DNA of 64,000 nucleotides. Origin: [Mycobacterium] crassicus (lineage in GTDB: Bacteria > Actinomycetota > Actinomycetes > Mycobacteriales > Mycobacteriaceae). The DNA is taken from positions 2,324,782 through 2,388,781 of the forward strand of contig NZ_CP084029.1 in NCBI RefSeq assembly GCF_020181615.1, read 5' to 3'. Below are positions 55,083 through 63,133 of this stretch, piece by piece. A model generated the notes under the pieces. That model was not told where the DNA came from, did no database searches, and saw only the letters and a program-made list of their open reading frames with translations. The stretch's first letter is position 1; every line of letters starts with the position of its first letter. The position numbers and the translations under genes were made by a program.

Positions 55083-56678
55083 TCAGTCCGGCCGTTGTCC
55101 GGCGGCGGCGACACCGGCGCGACGGCCGGCGAACACACAGTCGGCGATCGACAGTCCGCTGACGTACGACCGTGACGCGATGCCGATCGCGGTGCGGCCG
55201 GCGCTGTAGAGCCCCGGGATCGGAGTGCCGTCGGCGTCGACGACGGCACCGGTGTCCTCGCAGACCCGGACCCCGCCGAGGGTCAGCATCGGGGTCGGGA
55301 GCAATGGGTTGGGGCGCACGGAGATATCCATGAGCGTGAACGGGGCACGATCGATGCGGCGACGGAACTCATCGGGCTTTCCGACCGGGTCCGGTTCCCC
55401 GGCGTCGATCGCGTCATTGTGCGCGGCGACCGTGGCCTGCAGGCCGTCGGGATCGATACCGGCGGCTCGGGCCACATCCGCGAGAGTCTTGCCGCGCTTG
55501 GCGCCGGCGATCATCAGCGCGGCGGACTGGGCGCGCTGGAACCACAACGTCTGGGTGAGCAGCTGACGCCTGGCCTCCGCCATGAGCGCGGCGTCGGCCA
55601 GAATCCAGCCGTTGCTGCCGTGATCTTTCACCATGGCCTGACCCAGCGCGGCGCCATAGCGGGTCTCATCGATGACCCGACTTCCCTTGTCGTCCACCAC
55701 GATCGAGGAGATGAACGCACTCGGCGGGGTGATGAACTTCCAGACCGAGACGTTGTCCATCCGGTCAGTCACCGCACCGGCGCTCTGCGCCAACGCGATG
55801 CCGCTGCCGTCATCGCCACTGGTGCCCAGGGGCAGTCCGCCGTTGAACTCCGGGGCGTAGCGCTTACGCCACTCGGTGTTGGCGATGAAGCCGCCCGCGC
55901 AGATGATCACCCCGCGGCGCGCGATGATCTCGATCGGCCGGGCGTAGCGGTCTGCCAGCTTCGCCAGGCGGCGCTCCATCACGGCACGCAGCGGCGGGTA
56001 GTAGACGCCGGGCTTGGATGAGATCGCGGCCAGCCGGGCATAGCGCAGCTGGATGCGCCGCGGCGCCTCGCCCATCGTCATCGCACGTACGCCGACCACC
56101 CGGCCCGTGGCGTCCTGCATCAGTTCGGTGACCGTGGTGTGCGGGCGGAAGTCCACACCCAGCTTGCGCGCCGAATCCGCTAGTGGGGCATAGATCTTCT
56201 TGCCTGAGGTGCCCTTCCCGTAGGCCCGGTGGCCGCGCTGCACCGGCGGGGTGTGGGCGCGAAACGCCCCGGCGTTCTCACTGCCGGAGTGATACAGGTA
56301 GTACCGGTTGTTCGGAAACGACGTCTTGTAGGGGCACAGCCCGGCGTTGAACGGGACCCCGTGCCGGCTCAACCAGTCGATCATCTCGGGGCTGGTGTCG
56401 ACGAAGCGCTGCAGGGTCTGCGGGCTGACCGCGTCGCCGACCTCCAGGCGCAGGTAATCCAGCATCTGCTCGGCGGTGTCGTGCACCCCGGCTTCCTTCT
56501 GGATCGCGGTGCCGGCCCCGGCGTAGATGATGCCGCCGGAGATCGCGGTGGCGCCGCCGCCGTTGGCGCGATCGACGGCGATGACGTCGGCGCCGAGTTG
56601 GCGTGCGGTGATCGCCGCGGTGGTGCCGGCCGCACCGAACCCGACGACCACGACGTCGGTTGTCACACTGGTGGTCAC
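55083..56678 (-). CDS. FAD-dependent oxidoreductase, KstD/fumarate reductase-like
   Basis: 531-residue flavoprotein: FAD motif VVVGFGAAGTTAAI at residues 9-22, the substrate-binding GGGATAISGGIIYAG region, IICAGGFIANTEW, and the C-terminal GLYSAGRTAIGIASRSYVSGLSIADCVFAGRRAG FAD-closing region (listed by position 485-520). The layout is that of 3-ketosteroid-delta1-dehydrogenases and flavocytochrome fumarate reductases. A KstR-like box lies 107-120 bases upstream. It may dehydrogenate a steroid or similar ring. GTG start. Confidence 0.85.
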   Translation of the reverse strand: MTTSVTTDVVVVGFGAAGTTAAITARQLGADVIAVDRANGGGATAISGGIIYAGAGTAIQKEAGVHDTAEQMLDYLRLEVGDAVSPQTLQRFVDTSPEMIDWLSRHGVPFNAGLCPYKTSFPNNRYYLYHSGSENAGAFRAHTPPVQRGHRAYGKGTSGKKIYAPLADSARKLGVDFRPHTTVTELMQDATGRVVGVRAMTMGEAPRRIQLRYARLAAISSKPGVYYPPLRAVMERRLAKLADRYARPIEIIARRGVIICAGGFIANTEWRKRYAPEFNGGLPLGTSGDDGSGIALAQSAGAVTDRMDNVSVWKFITPPSAFISSIVVDDKGSRVIDETRYGAALGQAMVKDHGSNGWILADAALMAEARRQLLTQTLWFQRAQSAALMIAGAKRGKTLADVARAAGIDPDGLQATVAAHNDAIDAGEPDPVGKPDEFRRRIDRAPFTLMDISVRPNPLLPTPMLTLGGVRVCEDTGAVVDADGTPIPGLYSAGRTAIGIASRSYVSGLSIADCVFAGRRAGVAAAGQRPD

Positions 56679-56784
56679 GCGTCATCCCCTCGCCGGACTG
56701 AGCTGATCGGCCCCCAATGTAACAGTTGGTAGTTGGCTGTTGATCTTGGTGACCAGCGGAGATGGCGCGAATTCTGGCCTTAAA

Positions 56785-56798
56785 CGAAACAGGTTCTA
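56785..56798. promoter_or_regulatory. KstR-like box between flavoprotein and transglycosylase genes
   Basis: CGAAACAGGTTCTA matches seven of the eight fixed positions of TnnAACnnGTTnnA, and the flanks extend the symmetry to AACTAGAAC-type arms. It lies in the divergent spacer, 107 bases from the flavoprotein GTG and 62 bases from the transglycosylase ATG; the flavoprotein is the more plausible target. Confidence 0.45.
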
Positions 56799-56859
56799 GT
56801 TGTTCGGGAACCCTCCGAGCAAGATGCCTTGCGGGGTCTGATCCGGTGCACAGGAGAAG

Positions 56860-57705
56860 ATGAACAGCATGGCTGCTCGGTTACTGCGCACAGTCGCCAC
56901 CCTGGTTTTCGTCTTCGCCGCCGCGGTGACGCCCGCCGGTGCGGCGCCGGGACCGGATCCGGCCGCGTTGGCCGCCGACCTGGTCGCCGCCGACCAGGCG
57001 CTGCGTAACCCGTCTGCGCCGGAGCAGGTGCTCGCGGCTGCGGCGCGCCGCCAGCAGGTCGCCTATCGCACCCTCGGGGCGCATCCCGAGTGGGATGCGA
57101 TCGCCCGCCCGCAGATCCCGGCGGCGCTACTGGACGTCTATGACCGCAACATCGACGCCCGCCGGCAACTCATGGCGCTCACCGATCCGAAGCCCACCAT
57201 GCCGCCGTGGCGGGTGGTGCCACCGGTCCCGGCCAACGAGCTGGTGGCCGCCTACCGCGCGGCCGAGGCCGCATCCGGGGTGCCGTGGAACTATCTGGCG
57301 GCGATCAACTTCGTCGAGACCGGCTTCGGCCGCATCAACGGTGTCAGCGACGACGCCGCGCAGGGCCCGATGCAGTTCCTGCCCTCGACGTTCGCGGCCT
57401 ATGGCAACGGGGGAGACATCCACTCACCGCGCGATTCCATCATGGCGGCGGGGCGACTGTTGGCCGCCAACGGTTTCGCCACCAACCGTGACAAGGCGAT
57501 CTGGGGCTACAACCACTCCGACTACTACGTGCGGGCCGTCAACGACTACGCCGCGGTCATCGGCGGGGACCCGGCCGGGTTCGCCGGCTACTACCGCTGG
57601 GACACCTACTACCGCACCACCGCCGGGGATCTGCTGCTGCCGATCGGCTACGTCTCGACGTCGCGGATTCCCGTCGCCGAGTACCTGGCCGCGCACCCGC
57701 AGTGA
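56860..57705 (+). CDS. Exported lytic transglycosylase-like protein
   Basis: 281-residue protein with a signal peptide (residues 1-29, cleavage near AGA-APG), a helical spacer (30-120) and a C-terminal soluble lytic transglycosylase-like domain. The catalytic glutamate E153 is in NFVETGFGRI, followed by GPMQFLPSTFAAYG and AAGRLLAANGF, the SLT signatures. It would cleave glycan strands of peptidoglycan during growth or recycling. ATG follows CAGGAGAAG. Its stop overlaps the next gene by GTGA. Confidence 0.9.
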   Translation: MNSMAARLLRTVATLVFVFAAAVTPAGAAPGPDPAALAADLVAADQALRNPSAPEQVLAAAARRQQVAYRTLGAHPEWDAIARPQIPAALLDVYDRNIDARRQLMALTDPKPTMPPWRVVPPVPANELVAAYRAAEAASGVPWNYLAAINFVETGFGRINGVSDDAAQGPMQFLPSTFAAYGNGGDIHSPRDSIMAAGRLLAANGFATNRDKAIWGYNHSDYYVRAVNDYAAVIGGDPAGFAGYYRWDTYYRTTAGDLLLPIGYVSTSRIPVAEYLAAHPQ

Positions 57706-58211
57706 CCGGTTACGACCCAGACATCCTGGCTCCGGGGCTCGATGTCGTTTTCTGTGGACTGAATCCGGCGACCACTGCCGCCGCCGACGGCCACAATTTT
57801 TCGAGCGCCAGCAACCGGTTTTGGCGGGTGCTCCACGGCTCCGGCTTCACCGACGTGCGTCTGCTGCCACAGGAGGAACGCAGACTGCTCGAATTTGGTT
57901 GCGGCATAACGACAGTGGTGGAGAGGCCGACACGAAAAGCCGATGATGTCACTCCGAAGGAGTTCCGGCAGGCGCGACCGGACTTTGAGACGAAAATGCG
58001 GCACTACGCACCTCGGATGATCGCCTTCCTGGGAAAGCGCGCGCTGGTGGCGATGCTCGGTACCTCCGATATCGGCTGGGGCCGCTACCCCGACGGGTTC
58101 GCCGACGCGGCGGCATGGGTGCTGCCCAACCCGAGCGGCCTGAACCGGGCGTTCACCCTGGATGCGTTGGTCAGTGCGTATTCGGAGCTTCGGCAGGCCC
58201 TGATCCGTTAG
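57702..58211 (+). CDS. mug: Mug-type G:T/U mismatch-specific DNA glycosylase
   Basis: 169-residue uracil-DNA-glycosylase superfamily protein of the Mug/TDG group. Motif A is CGLNPATT (active Asn) and motif B is LPNPSGLNR near residue 140. It removes uracil or thymine mispaired with guanine and ethenocytosine in base excision repair. GTG start overlaps the previous stop (GTGA), so it is read from the same message as the transglycosylase although the functions are unrelated. Confidence 0.93.
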   Translation: MTGYDPDILAPGLDVVFCGLNPATTAAADGHNFSSASNRFWRVLHGSGFTDVRLLPQEERRLLEFGCGITTVVERPTRKADDVTPKEFRQARPDFETKMRHYAPRMIAFLGKRALVAMLGTSDIGWGRYPDGFADAAAWVLPNPSGLNRAFTLDALVSAYSELRQALIR

Positions 58212-58215
58212 CCGG

Positions 58216-58581
58216 TCAGCTCTGCTGAGCCCGCCACTTGTCCAGCACCCGGCGGTCGCGTTTGGTCGGCCGACCGGCACCGCGGTCCCGCGCGGCCACC
58301 GGGGCAGCGGAAGCCGGTGGGGGCGGCGGCGTTCGATCCAGATAGCAGGTCACCGCATCGGGCGCACCGACGCGTTTCTGAATCACCCGCAGCACCTCGA
58401 CGATTCGGGTGCGGTCACCGACCAGGGCACTCACCACGTCGCCGGGGCAGACGGCGGTCGCCGGCTTGGCCGGGCGGTTGTTGACCCGCACATGCCCGCC
58501 GCGGCATGCCGCGGCGGCGTCCGGCCGGGTCTTGGTGATCCGTACCGCCCACAACCACCGATCCACCCGGGCCGATTCCAT
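58216..58581 (-). CDS. S4 domain RNA-binding protein (HslR-like)
   Basis: 121-residue protein with an S4 RNA-binding domain (about 5-60): ARVDRWLWAVRITKTR, then CRGGHVRVNNRPAKPATAVCPGDVV. A basic Pro/Arg tail follows. Heat-shock Hsp15/HslR of E. coli binds nascent-chain-blocked 50S subunits and helps recycle them; a similar role is plausible. A decayed second copy of the central domain lies at 61313-61402. Confidence 0.9.
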   Translation of the reverse strand: MESARVDRWLWAVRITKTRPDAAAACRGGHVRVNNRPAKPATAVCPGDVVSALVGDRTRIVEVLRVIQKRVGAPDAVTCYLDRTPPPPPASAAPVAARDRGAGRPTKRDRRVLDKWRAQQS

Positions 58582-58592
58582 GACGGACGGGC

Positions 58593-59210
58593 TCAGCGCG
58601 AGGAGTTGAGGATCTTGATCGCGAAGACGAGCGTGTCGCCGGGCAGGATGCCGGCGGCGGGCTGCCCCTCGGGGTAACCGTCGGCCGGAATCATCGCCAC
58701 CGCCACCGTCGAGCCCACCTTCTGGCCCGCGATGGCCTTCTGGAAGCCCGGCACGACCCGGTCGAGCCCGAACTCCACCGGCTGGCCTCGTTCGTAGCTG
58801 CTGTCGAACACCGACCCGTCGCGTCCGTTGACGCCCATGTAGCAGACCGAGACCTTCGCCGTGTCCGGGACGACGCGGCCCTCGCCCGCGTGCAGGGTGT
58901 GCACTTCGGTCTGGGCCACCTTGAACGGCCCCGTGACGACGACGCTCGGTGCGGCGGAATCCGTGGAGCCGGTCACCGCGATGCTGCCGGTGGCACCCTT
59001 CAACGTCCAGTCGGCGGCGACGCCCTCAGCCGGCGGAGCGGACGGGCAGGCCGTGACGCTCTCCCCGCCGGGGGGCATGAACAGATCGGTGACCGACGAC
59101 GTCTTCGACGAAGAAGTGGTGCTGTCCGAACCGCCGCAGGCGGCGAGTGCCATCGCCAACGCGGTGACACCGGCGGCGAGGGCAACGAACCGAGGCATAC
59201 GCGAATTCAC
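58593..59210 (-). CDS. FKBP-type peptidyl-prolyl isomerase, lipoprotein
   Basis: About 205 residues. A signal peptide ends in a lipobox (AMALAAC), so it is an outer-leaflet lipoprotein. The N-terminal half is a Ser/Thr-rich linker and beta region; the C-terminal FKBP domain (about 120-205) reads VSVCYMGVNG, GSVFDSSYERGQPVEFGLDRVVPGFQ (given in positions 130-155) and GILPGDTLVFAIKIL. It would speed proline isomerisation in exported proteins. Starts at GTG 59210 and ATG 59198 both fit (GTG 59219 less so). Confidence 0.85.
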   Translation of the reverse strand: MNSRMPRFVALAAGVTALAMALAACGGSDSTTSSSKTSSVTDLFMPPGGESVTACPSAPPAEGVAADWTLKGATGSIAVTGSTDSAAPSVVVTGPFKVAQTEVHTLHAGEGRVVPDTAKVSVCYMGVNGRDGSVFDSSYERGQPVEFGLDRVVPGFQKAIAGQKVGSTVAVAMIPADGYPEGQPAAGILPGDTLVFAIKILNSSR

Positions 59211-59289
59211 CCTGGCCACGCTACAGCCCGGCCCATCGGTGTATCGGGCCTCACCCGCTGAGTTCGCTTCGGTCCTACCATCGGTTCAC

Positions 59290-59608
59290 ATGCCGGGCGA
59301 ACAGCGGCCACGCTGGAACCACAACATCCACTACCACCGCGTCGTCCTCGATGCCGTTCCCGACGGCGCCACCTCGGCATTGGACGTCGGCACCGGAAAC
59401 GGCCTGTTGGCTGCGGACTTACGCGGCAGAGTCGCGCGGGTGGTGGCCGTGGCCGCCCGCACAGTCCTATGCCGAGATTCGGCACCATGCCAGGGCGGAG
59501 CTTTCCGGGGTGCACCGGAAGCTGCTGCCGATGTTTCGCTACGCGTTGATCTGGCGAAAGCCCGGGGGCGACCGTGCCGACTACGACGGCAACGGTCCGG
59601 CCACCTGA
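59290..59608 (+). pseudogene. Decayed class I SAM-dependent methyltransferase with internal deletion
   Basis: The first part reads MPGEQRPRWNHNIHYHRVVLD and ALDVGTGNGLLAADL, the start and SAM-binding glycine motif of a class I methyltransferase. After about residue 55 (near 59450) the frame no longer encodes the domain. The family C-terminus (YAEIRHHARAELSG and LLPMFRYALIWRKPGG) instead appears in another frame, ending at 59608. The central 100 or so residues are missing and the two ends are out of frame, so no functional enzyme remains. Confidence 0.75.
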
Positions 59609-59625
59609 TCGACGTACCGGTGAAG

Positions 59626-59662
59626 TGTAGCATTCTGCTATACGTTGTTACATGTTGCTACA
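59626..59662. promoter_or_regulatory. Tandem operator of the ParD-like/zeta toxin-antitoxin operon
   Basis: Two 17-bp copies, TGTAGCATTCTGCTATA (59626-59642) and TGTTACATGTTGCTACA (59646-59662), agree at 12 of 17 positions and are 20 bp apart, so on the same face of the helix. Each is partly symmetric, and TGTAGCA/TGCTACA also forms an outer inverted repeat. The island is AT-rich against a GC-rich background, 18 bases upstream of the antitoxin ATG, as expected for autoregulation by the antitoxin. Confidence 0.6.
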
Positions 59663-59679
59663 GGACCGGGAGGTCGCTC

Positions 59680-60069
59680 ATGCCTGAGGTCGCCGATCGG
59701 GTTACCAGGTTCGCGGCGGACTTGGTGGACAGTGCTGCCGTCGAAGGTGCTCGCCAGAGCAGGTCGGCCAAACAGCAGCTCGACCACTGGGCGCGGGTCG
59801 GTCGGGCGGTGTCGGCGCAGCAGACGGCGGCGCGGCGGCGGGTGGAAGCGGCCTTGGCCGGTGAACTGGACACCGATGCACTGACCGGCGAAGAAGGCGT
59901 GGTCTTCAACGCGGAGATCTCCGCGGCGATCGAGGAGAACCTGGCGCGCACCAACTACGGCGACATCCTGGCCGAGCGGGGAATCACCACCGTCGCTCTC
60001 GATGACGACGGTCGAATCGTCGAATACCGGCCCGATGGCACCTCGGTGATCGTCGAGACGTCCCACTGA
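59680..60069 (+). CDS. ParD-like antitoxin
   Basis: 129-residue protein with a helical N-terminal domain (about 1-60; RFAADLVDSAAVEGARQSRSAKQQLDHWARVGR), typical of the ParD-like antitoxin family with a ribbon-helix-helix-type DNA-binding part. A toxin-binding tail (65-129) has ENLARTNYGDILAERGITTVALDDDGRIVEYRPDG. It lies 16 bp upstream of a zeta-type toxin gene and would neutralise it and repress the operon through the tandem operator at 59626-59662. ATG at 59680 follows CGGGAGGTC. Confidence 0.85.
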   Translation: MPEVADRVTRFAADLVDSAAVEGARQSRSAKQQLDHWARVGRAVSAQQTAARRRVEAALAGELDTDALTGEEGVVFNAEISAAIEENLARTNYGDILAERGITTVALDDDGRIVEYRPDGTSVIVETSH

Positions 60070-60085
60070 CGGCGGATAGGCGCTG

Positions 60086-60670
60086 ATGCGGCGACTGGAC
60101 CTCGTCGTCGGCCCGAGCGGGGCGGGGAAGTCGACCTTCGTCGCCCTCACGTTGGCGCCGCTGCTGCCGGGATCACCATTCGTCAACGCCGACGAGATCG
60201 CCAAGAGCCGTTGGCCAGAGGCTGTAGCGGCGCGCGCATACGACGCAGCGCGACTGGCCGCGCAGACCCGCATGAAACTCATCGAACAGGGACGTTCGTT
60301 CATCGCCGAGACGGTGTTCTCCCACGAGTCGAAACTCGACTTGATCCGGCATGCGCACGCACACGGCTACACGGTGGTCCTGCACGCGATGCTCATCCCC
60401 GAAGCGCTGGCGGTGCCCCGGGTGCGATACCGGGTGGTCGCCGGCGGGCACGCGGTGCCCGAGGACAAGATCCGAGATCGATACCACCGACTGTGGCCGC
60501 TGGTCGCCGAAGCGATCGGAATGGCCGATGTCGCAACGGTTTACGACAACTCACGCGCTACCGGCCCCCGGATCGTCGCGCAGTTCGCCGGAGGTGCGGA
60601 GATCGGGCAGCTGGCCTGGCCGTCTTGGGCGCCCGAGGTCTTGACCGGACGCTGGCCCAACTCCGCCTAG
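60086..60670 (+). CDS. Zeta toxin family P-loop kinase
   Basis: 194-residue P-loop protein: Walker A GPSGAGKS at residues 9-16, FVNADEIAKSRWPE with the acidic catalytic residues, and RSFIAETVFSHESKLDLIRHAHAHGY. This is the zeta toxin/UDP-N-acetylglucosamine kinase-like family, whose classical members phosphorylate peptidoglycan precursors and block wall synthesis. Here it is paired with a ParD-like antitoxin, not the usual epsilon. It starts at an ATG 16 bp after the antitoxin stop. Confidence 0.87.
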   Translation: MRRLDLVVGPSGAGKSTFVALTLAPLLPGSPFVNADEIAKSRWPEAVAARAYDAARLAAQTRMKLIEQGRSFIAETVFSHESKLDLIRHAHAHGYTVVLHAMLIPEALAVPRVRYRVVAGGHAVPEDKIRDRYHRLWPLVAEAIGMADVATVYDNSRATGPRIVAQFAGGAEIGQLAWPSWAPEVLTGRWPNSA

Positions 60671-60800
60671 CCGGATGCCGACGTTCTTGCCGTCGAACAG
60701 CATGTTGATGGCCGTCGGCCGTCCGGGGCCCGTGCAGCCGGAGTTGGACCGAGGACCAACCGACGAGCGTGGCCGTGGTGAGACCTGGCACACTGTTGGC

Positions 60801-61295
60801 GTGGCACAAATAACCTTGCGTGGAAATCCCGTGAATACGGCCGGAGACCTGCCCGCGGTGGGCGCTGCGGCACCCGCATTCTCCCTGACCGGAACGGACC
60901 TTGGTGCGGTCGACGGCGCTCAGTTCGGCGGCAAGCCGGTTCTGCTGAACATCTTCCCGTCCATCGACACCCCGGTGTGCGCAACCAGCGTGCGGACCTT
61001 CAACGAGCGGGCCGCGGCAAGCGGTCTGACCGTCGTCTGCGTGTCGAACGACCTGCCGTTCGCGCAGAAGCGTTTCTGCGGCGCTGAGGGCATCGAGAAC
61101 GTGACGACGGCTTCGGCCTTCCGCTCCGACTTCGGCAAGGACTACGGCGTGACCATCGCCGACGGTCCGATGGCCGGGCTGCTCGCGCGCGCGGTCGTGG
61201 TCGTCGATGCGGACGGCAAGGTCGCCTACACCGAGTTGGTGCCCGAGATCGCCCAGGAGCCCGACTACGACGCGGCGATCGCGGCACTGAGCTAA
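60801..61295 (+). CDS. tpx: Thiol peroxidase Tpx
   Basis: 164-residue atypical 2-Cys peroxiredoxin that reduces alkyl hydroperoxides and peroxide with thioredoxin. Peroxidatic C60 is in SIDTPVCATS and resolving C93 in KRFCGAEG; C80 is also present, as in the M. tuberculosis enzyme. The GTG at 60801 gives the standard MAQITLRGNPVNT start; a longer frame upstream is not family-like. Monocistronic. It adds to the AhpC/AhpD defence at the other end of the window. Confidence 0.95.
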   Translation: MAQITLRGNPVNTAGDLPAVGAAAPAFSLTGTDLGAVDGAQFGGKPVLLNIFPSIDTPVCATSVRTFNERAAASGLTVVCVSNDLPFAQKRFCGAEGIENVTTASAFRSDFGKDYGVTIADGPMAGLLARAVVVVDADGKVAYTELVPEIAQEPDYDAAIAALS

Positions 61296-61312
61296 CCGGC
61301 CCGGGCGGGTAT

Positions 61313-61402
61313 CACATCGCCGGGGGCGACCCCCGTCGCCGGCTTGGCCGGCCGATCGTTGACCCGCACTTGCCCGCCCCGACACGCCGCGGCGGTGTCG
61401 GG
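61313..61402 (-). pseudogene. Relic of an S4-domain gene, duplicate of the one at 58216-58581
   Basis: These 90 bases align without gaps to positions 58436-58525 of the intact S4 gene at about 83% identity. On the minus strand they encode TAAACRGGQVRVNDRPAKPA, then TGVAPGDVI against AAACRGGHVRVNNRPAKPA of the intact copy. No start codon in frame and no flanking S4 sequence remain; the frame runs into a stop overlapping the tpx stop. This is the remnant of a duplication about 2.9 kb away in the same orientation. Confidence 0.8.
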
Positions 61403-61422
61403 GCATCGCCTACCATCAGCGG

Positions 61423-62325
61423 ATGCGCGGCTCGAAGATCCTCATCACCGGCCCCACCGGCCAACTCGCAACCCCGATCACCCGGGCGCTCGCCGCGGAC
61501 AACGAGGTGTGGGGCGTCGCCCGCTTCACCGACCGGGCGGCGCGCGAAAGCCTTGAGAGGGCGGGTGTTCGGTGCGAGCAGGTTAATTTGGCCGCCGGCG
61601 ACTTCAGCGCGCTGCCCTCAGATTTCGACTACGTTCTCAATCTGGCGGTGGCCAAGAGCGGTGACTGGGCCAAAGACCTCGCGGCCAACGCGGAGTCCGT
61701 CGGGCTGCTGATGGCCCATTGCCGCGGCGCAAAGGCTTTCCTGCACTGCTCGTCGGCGGCCGTTTACGATCCGCCGGACGACGAACCCCGGACCGAGCGC
61801 GCCGGGCTGGGCGACAACCACAAGTTCTTGTTCCCCACGTATTCCATCGCCAAGATTGCCGGGGAGGTCGTTGCTCGGTCGATGGCACGCGTGCTGGGGG
61901 TGCCCACCACCATCGCCCGCCTCAACGTCCCGTACGGCAACAACGGCGGGTGGCCGTTCTACCACATGGAGATGATGCTGGCCGGCATCCCGATTCCCGT
62001 CCCACCGGGCGGACCGGCCAGATACAACCCGATCCACGAGGACGACATCATCGCGACGCTCCCCAAACTGCTCGAGGTGGCGTCGGTCCCGGCGACCACG
62101 GTCAACTGGTGTGGCCACCAAACCGTCAGCCTGCAGGAATGGTGCGGCTACCTCGGTTCGCTGATCGGCAAGGAACCGGTGTTCGAAGAAAGCGACCAAG
62201 CGCTGCGCGGCAATCCCACCGACGTGACCTACATGCACGAACTCGTCGGTGGCACCACGGTCGACTGGCGCGACGGGGTACGCCGGATGGCGGCGAAGTT
62301 TCACCCGGAGTTGGTCGGCCGGTAG
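61423..62325 (+). CDS. NAD-dependent epimerase/dehydratase family protein
   Basis: 300-residue extended SDR: Rossmann motif ITGPTGQLATPI (GxxGxxA variant near residues 9-18), LHCSSAAVYDPP with the catalytic serine, and a YSIAKIAGE variant of YxxxK (about 139-143). A sugar-nucleotide or lipid hydroxyl substrate is possible; the NYGxP-type motif is LNVPYGNNGGW. Between tpx and this gene lies the S4 relic. Convergent with the SDR gene by one base. Confidence 0.85.
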   Translation: MRGSKILITGPTGQLATPITRALAADNEVWGVARFTDRAARESLERAGVRCEQVNLAAGDFSALPSDFDYVLNLAVAKSGDWAKDLAANAESVGLLMAHCRGAKAFLHCSSAAVYDPPDDEPRTERAGLGDNHKFLFPTYSIAKIAGEVVARSMARVLGVPTTIARLNVPYGNNGGWPFYHMEMMLAGIPIPVPPGGPARYNPIHEDDIIATLPKLLEVASVPATTVNWCGHQTVSLQEWCGYLGSLIGKEPVFEESDQALRGNPTDVTYMHELVGGTTVDWRDGVRRMAAKFHPELVGR

Positions 62326-62326
62326 A

Positions 62327-63124
62327 TCACCGCTTCTCGGTCTGGCCTGCGGCTACCTCGTCGGCAGCCTTGGCCGCCACCGGGCCCACGATTCGACCGG
62401 AGATTTCGGGAGCCAGCATCGCGAATCGGGCGAACGCGCGCTGACGCAGAGGAGACACGCAGACTTCCGACTTGTCGTGTTCGATCGCACGCACTACAGC
62501 ACCGCCGACCTGCTTGGGCGTCCCAGAGCCCATGGGAGGCGGCGGCGTGACGCCACTGTCCGCGAACATCCCAGCCTCCCGAATCGCACCGGGCGAAACC
62601 ACCGACACGCCAACTCCACTGCCACGCAGATCTTCTCGCAGGCTCAGTGCGAACCCGCGCAGGCCGAACTTCGTCGCCGCGTAGATGGACGACCGCGGCA
62701 GGGGAGCGAAGCCGGAAAGGGATGAGATGAATACGAAGTGCCCACTACCGCGCCTCTGCCAGACCGGCAGCAGCTCGCGGGTCAGTCGCACGGGGGACTC
62801 GAGGTTGACCCGGAGCGCGCGACCGATCTCGTCTTGGCTGAAGCTCTCCAAGCGGCCCGAGCCGGGAAGCGCCGCATTGGCGACCAACACGTCGAAATCG
62901 CCGGCCCGCTCCAGCAACGCGGGCACCGCGCCTTCCTCGGCAAGATCACAGACGACCGTCGTGTGCCCGGTACCCGGCAGAGATGCGGCGAGCTGTTCCA
63001 AGTCCTCGGCCTTGCGTGAGCTGAGGATGAGCCTTGCCCCGCGCGCCGCCAGCGCCTCGGCGATCGCCCGCCCCAGGCCTCCGGTCGCGCCGCTGAGAAG
63101 TACCGCCTTGCCGTTGAGATCCAT
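62327..63124 (-). CDS. SDR family NAD(P)-dependent oxidoreductase
   Basis: 265-residue classical SDR: SGATGGLGRA cofactor motif (11-20), VLVANAAL, catalytic serine in FISSLSG, and YAATK (Y-x-x-x-K). The C-terminal 50 residues (EVCVSPLRQRAFARFAMLAPEI) are longer than the core and include a hydrophobic helix, as in membrane-associated SDRs that reduce lipid ketones or retinoid-like compounds. Upstream on the same strand lies the LLM-class oxidoreductase (9-bp spacer), so the two may be co-transcribed. Confidence 0.88.
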   Translation of the reverse strand: MDLNGKAVLLSGATGGLGRAIAEALAARGARLILSSRKAEDLEQLAASLPGTGHTTVVCDLAEEGAVPALLERAGDFDVLVANAALPGSGRLESFSQDEIGRALRVNLESPVRLTRELLPVWQRRGSGHFVFISSLSGFAPLPRSSIYAATKFGLRGFALSLREDLRGSGVGVSVVSPGAIREAGMFADSGVTPPPPMGSGTPKQVGGAVVRAIEHDKSEVCVSPLRQRAFARFAMLAPEISGRIVGPVAAKAADEVAAGQTEKR

Positions 63125-63133
63125 GCCCAGAAT

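Noticed and set aside
59351..59608. Independent small gene in the methyltransferase relic
   Set aside because: Its C-terminal half matches a methyltransferase C-terminus and its N-terminal half is out-of-frame translation of the SAM-binding region.
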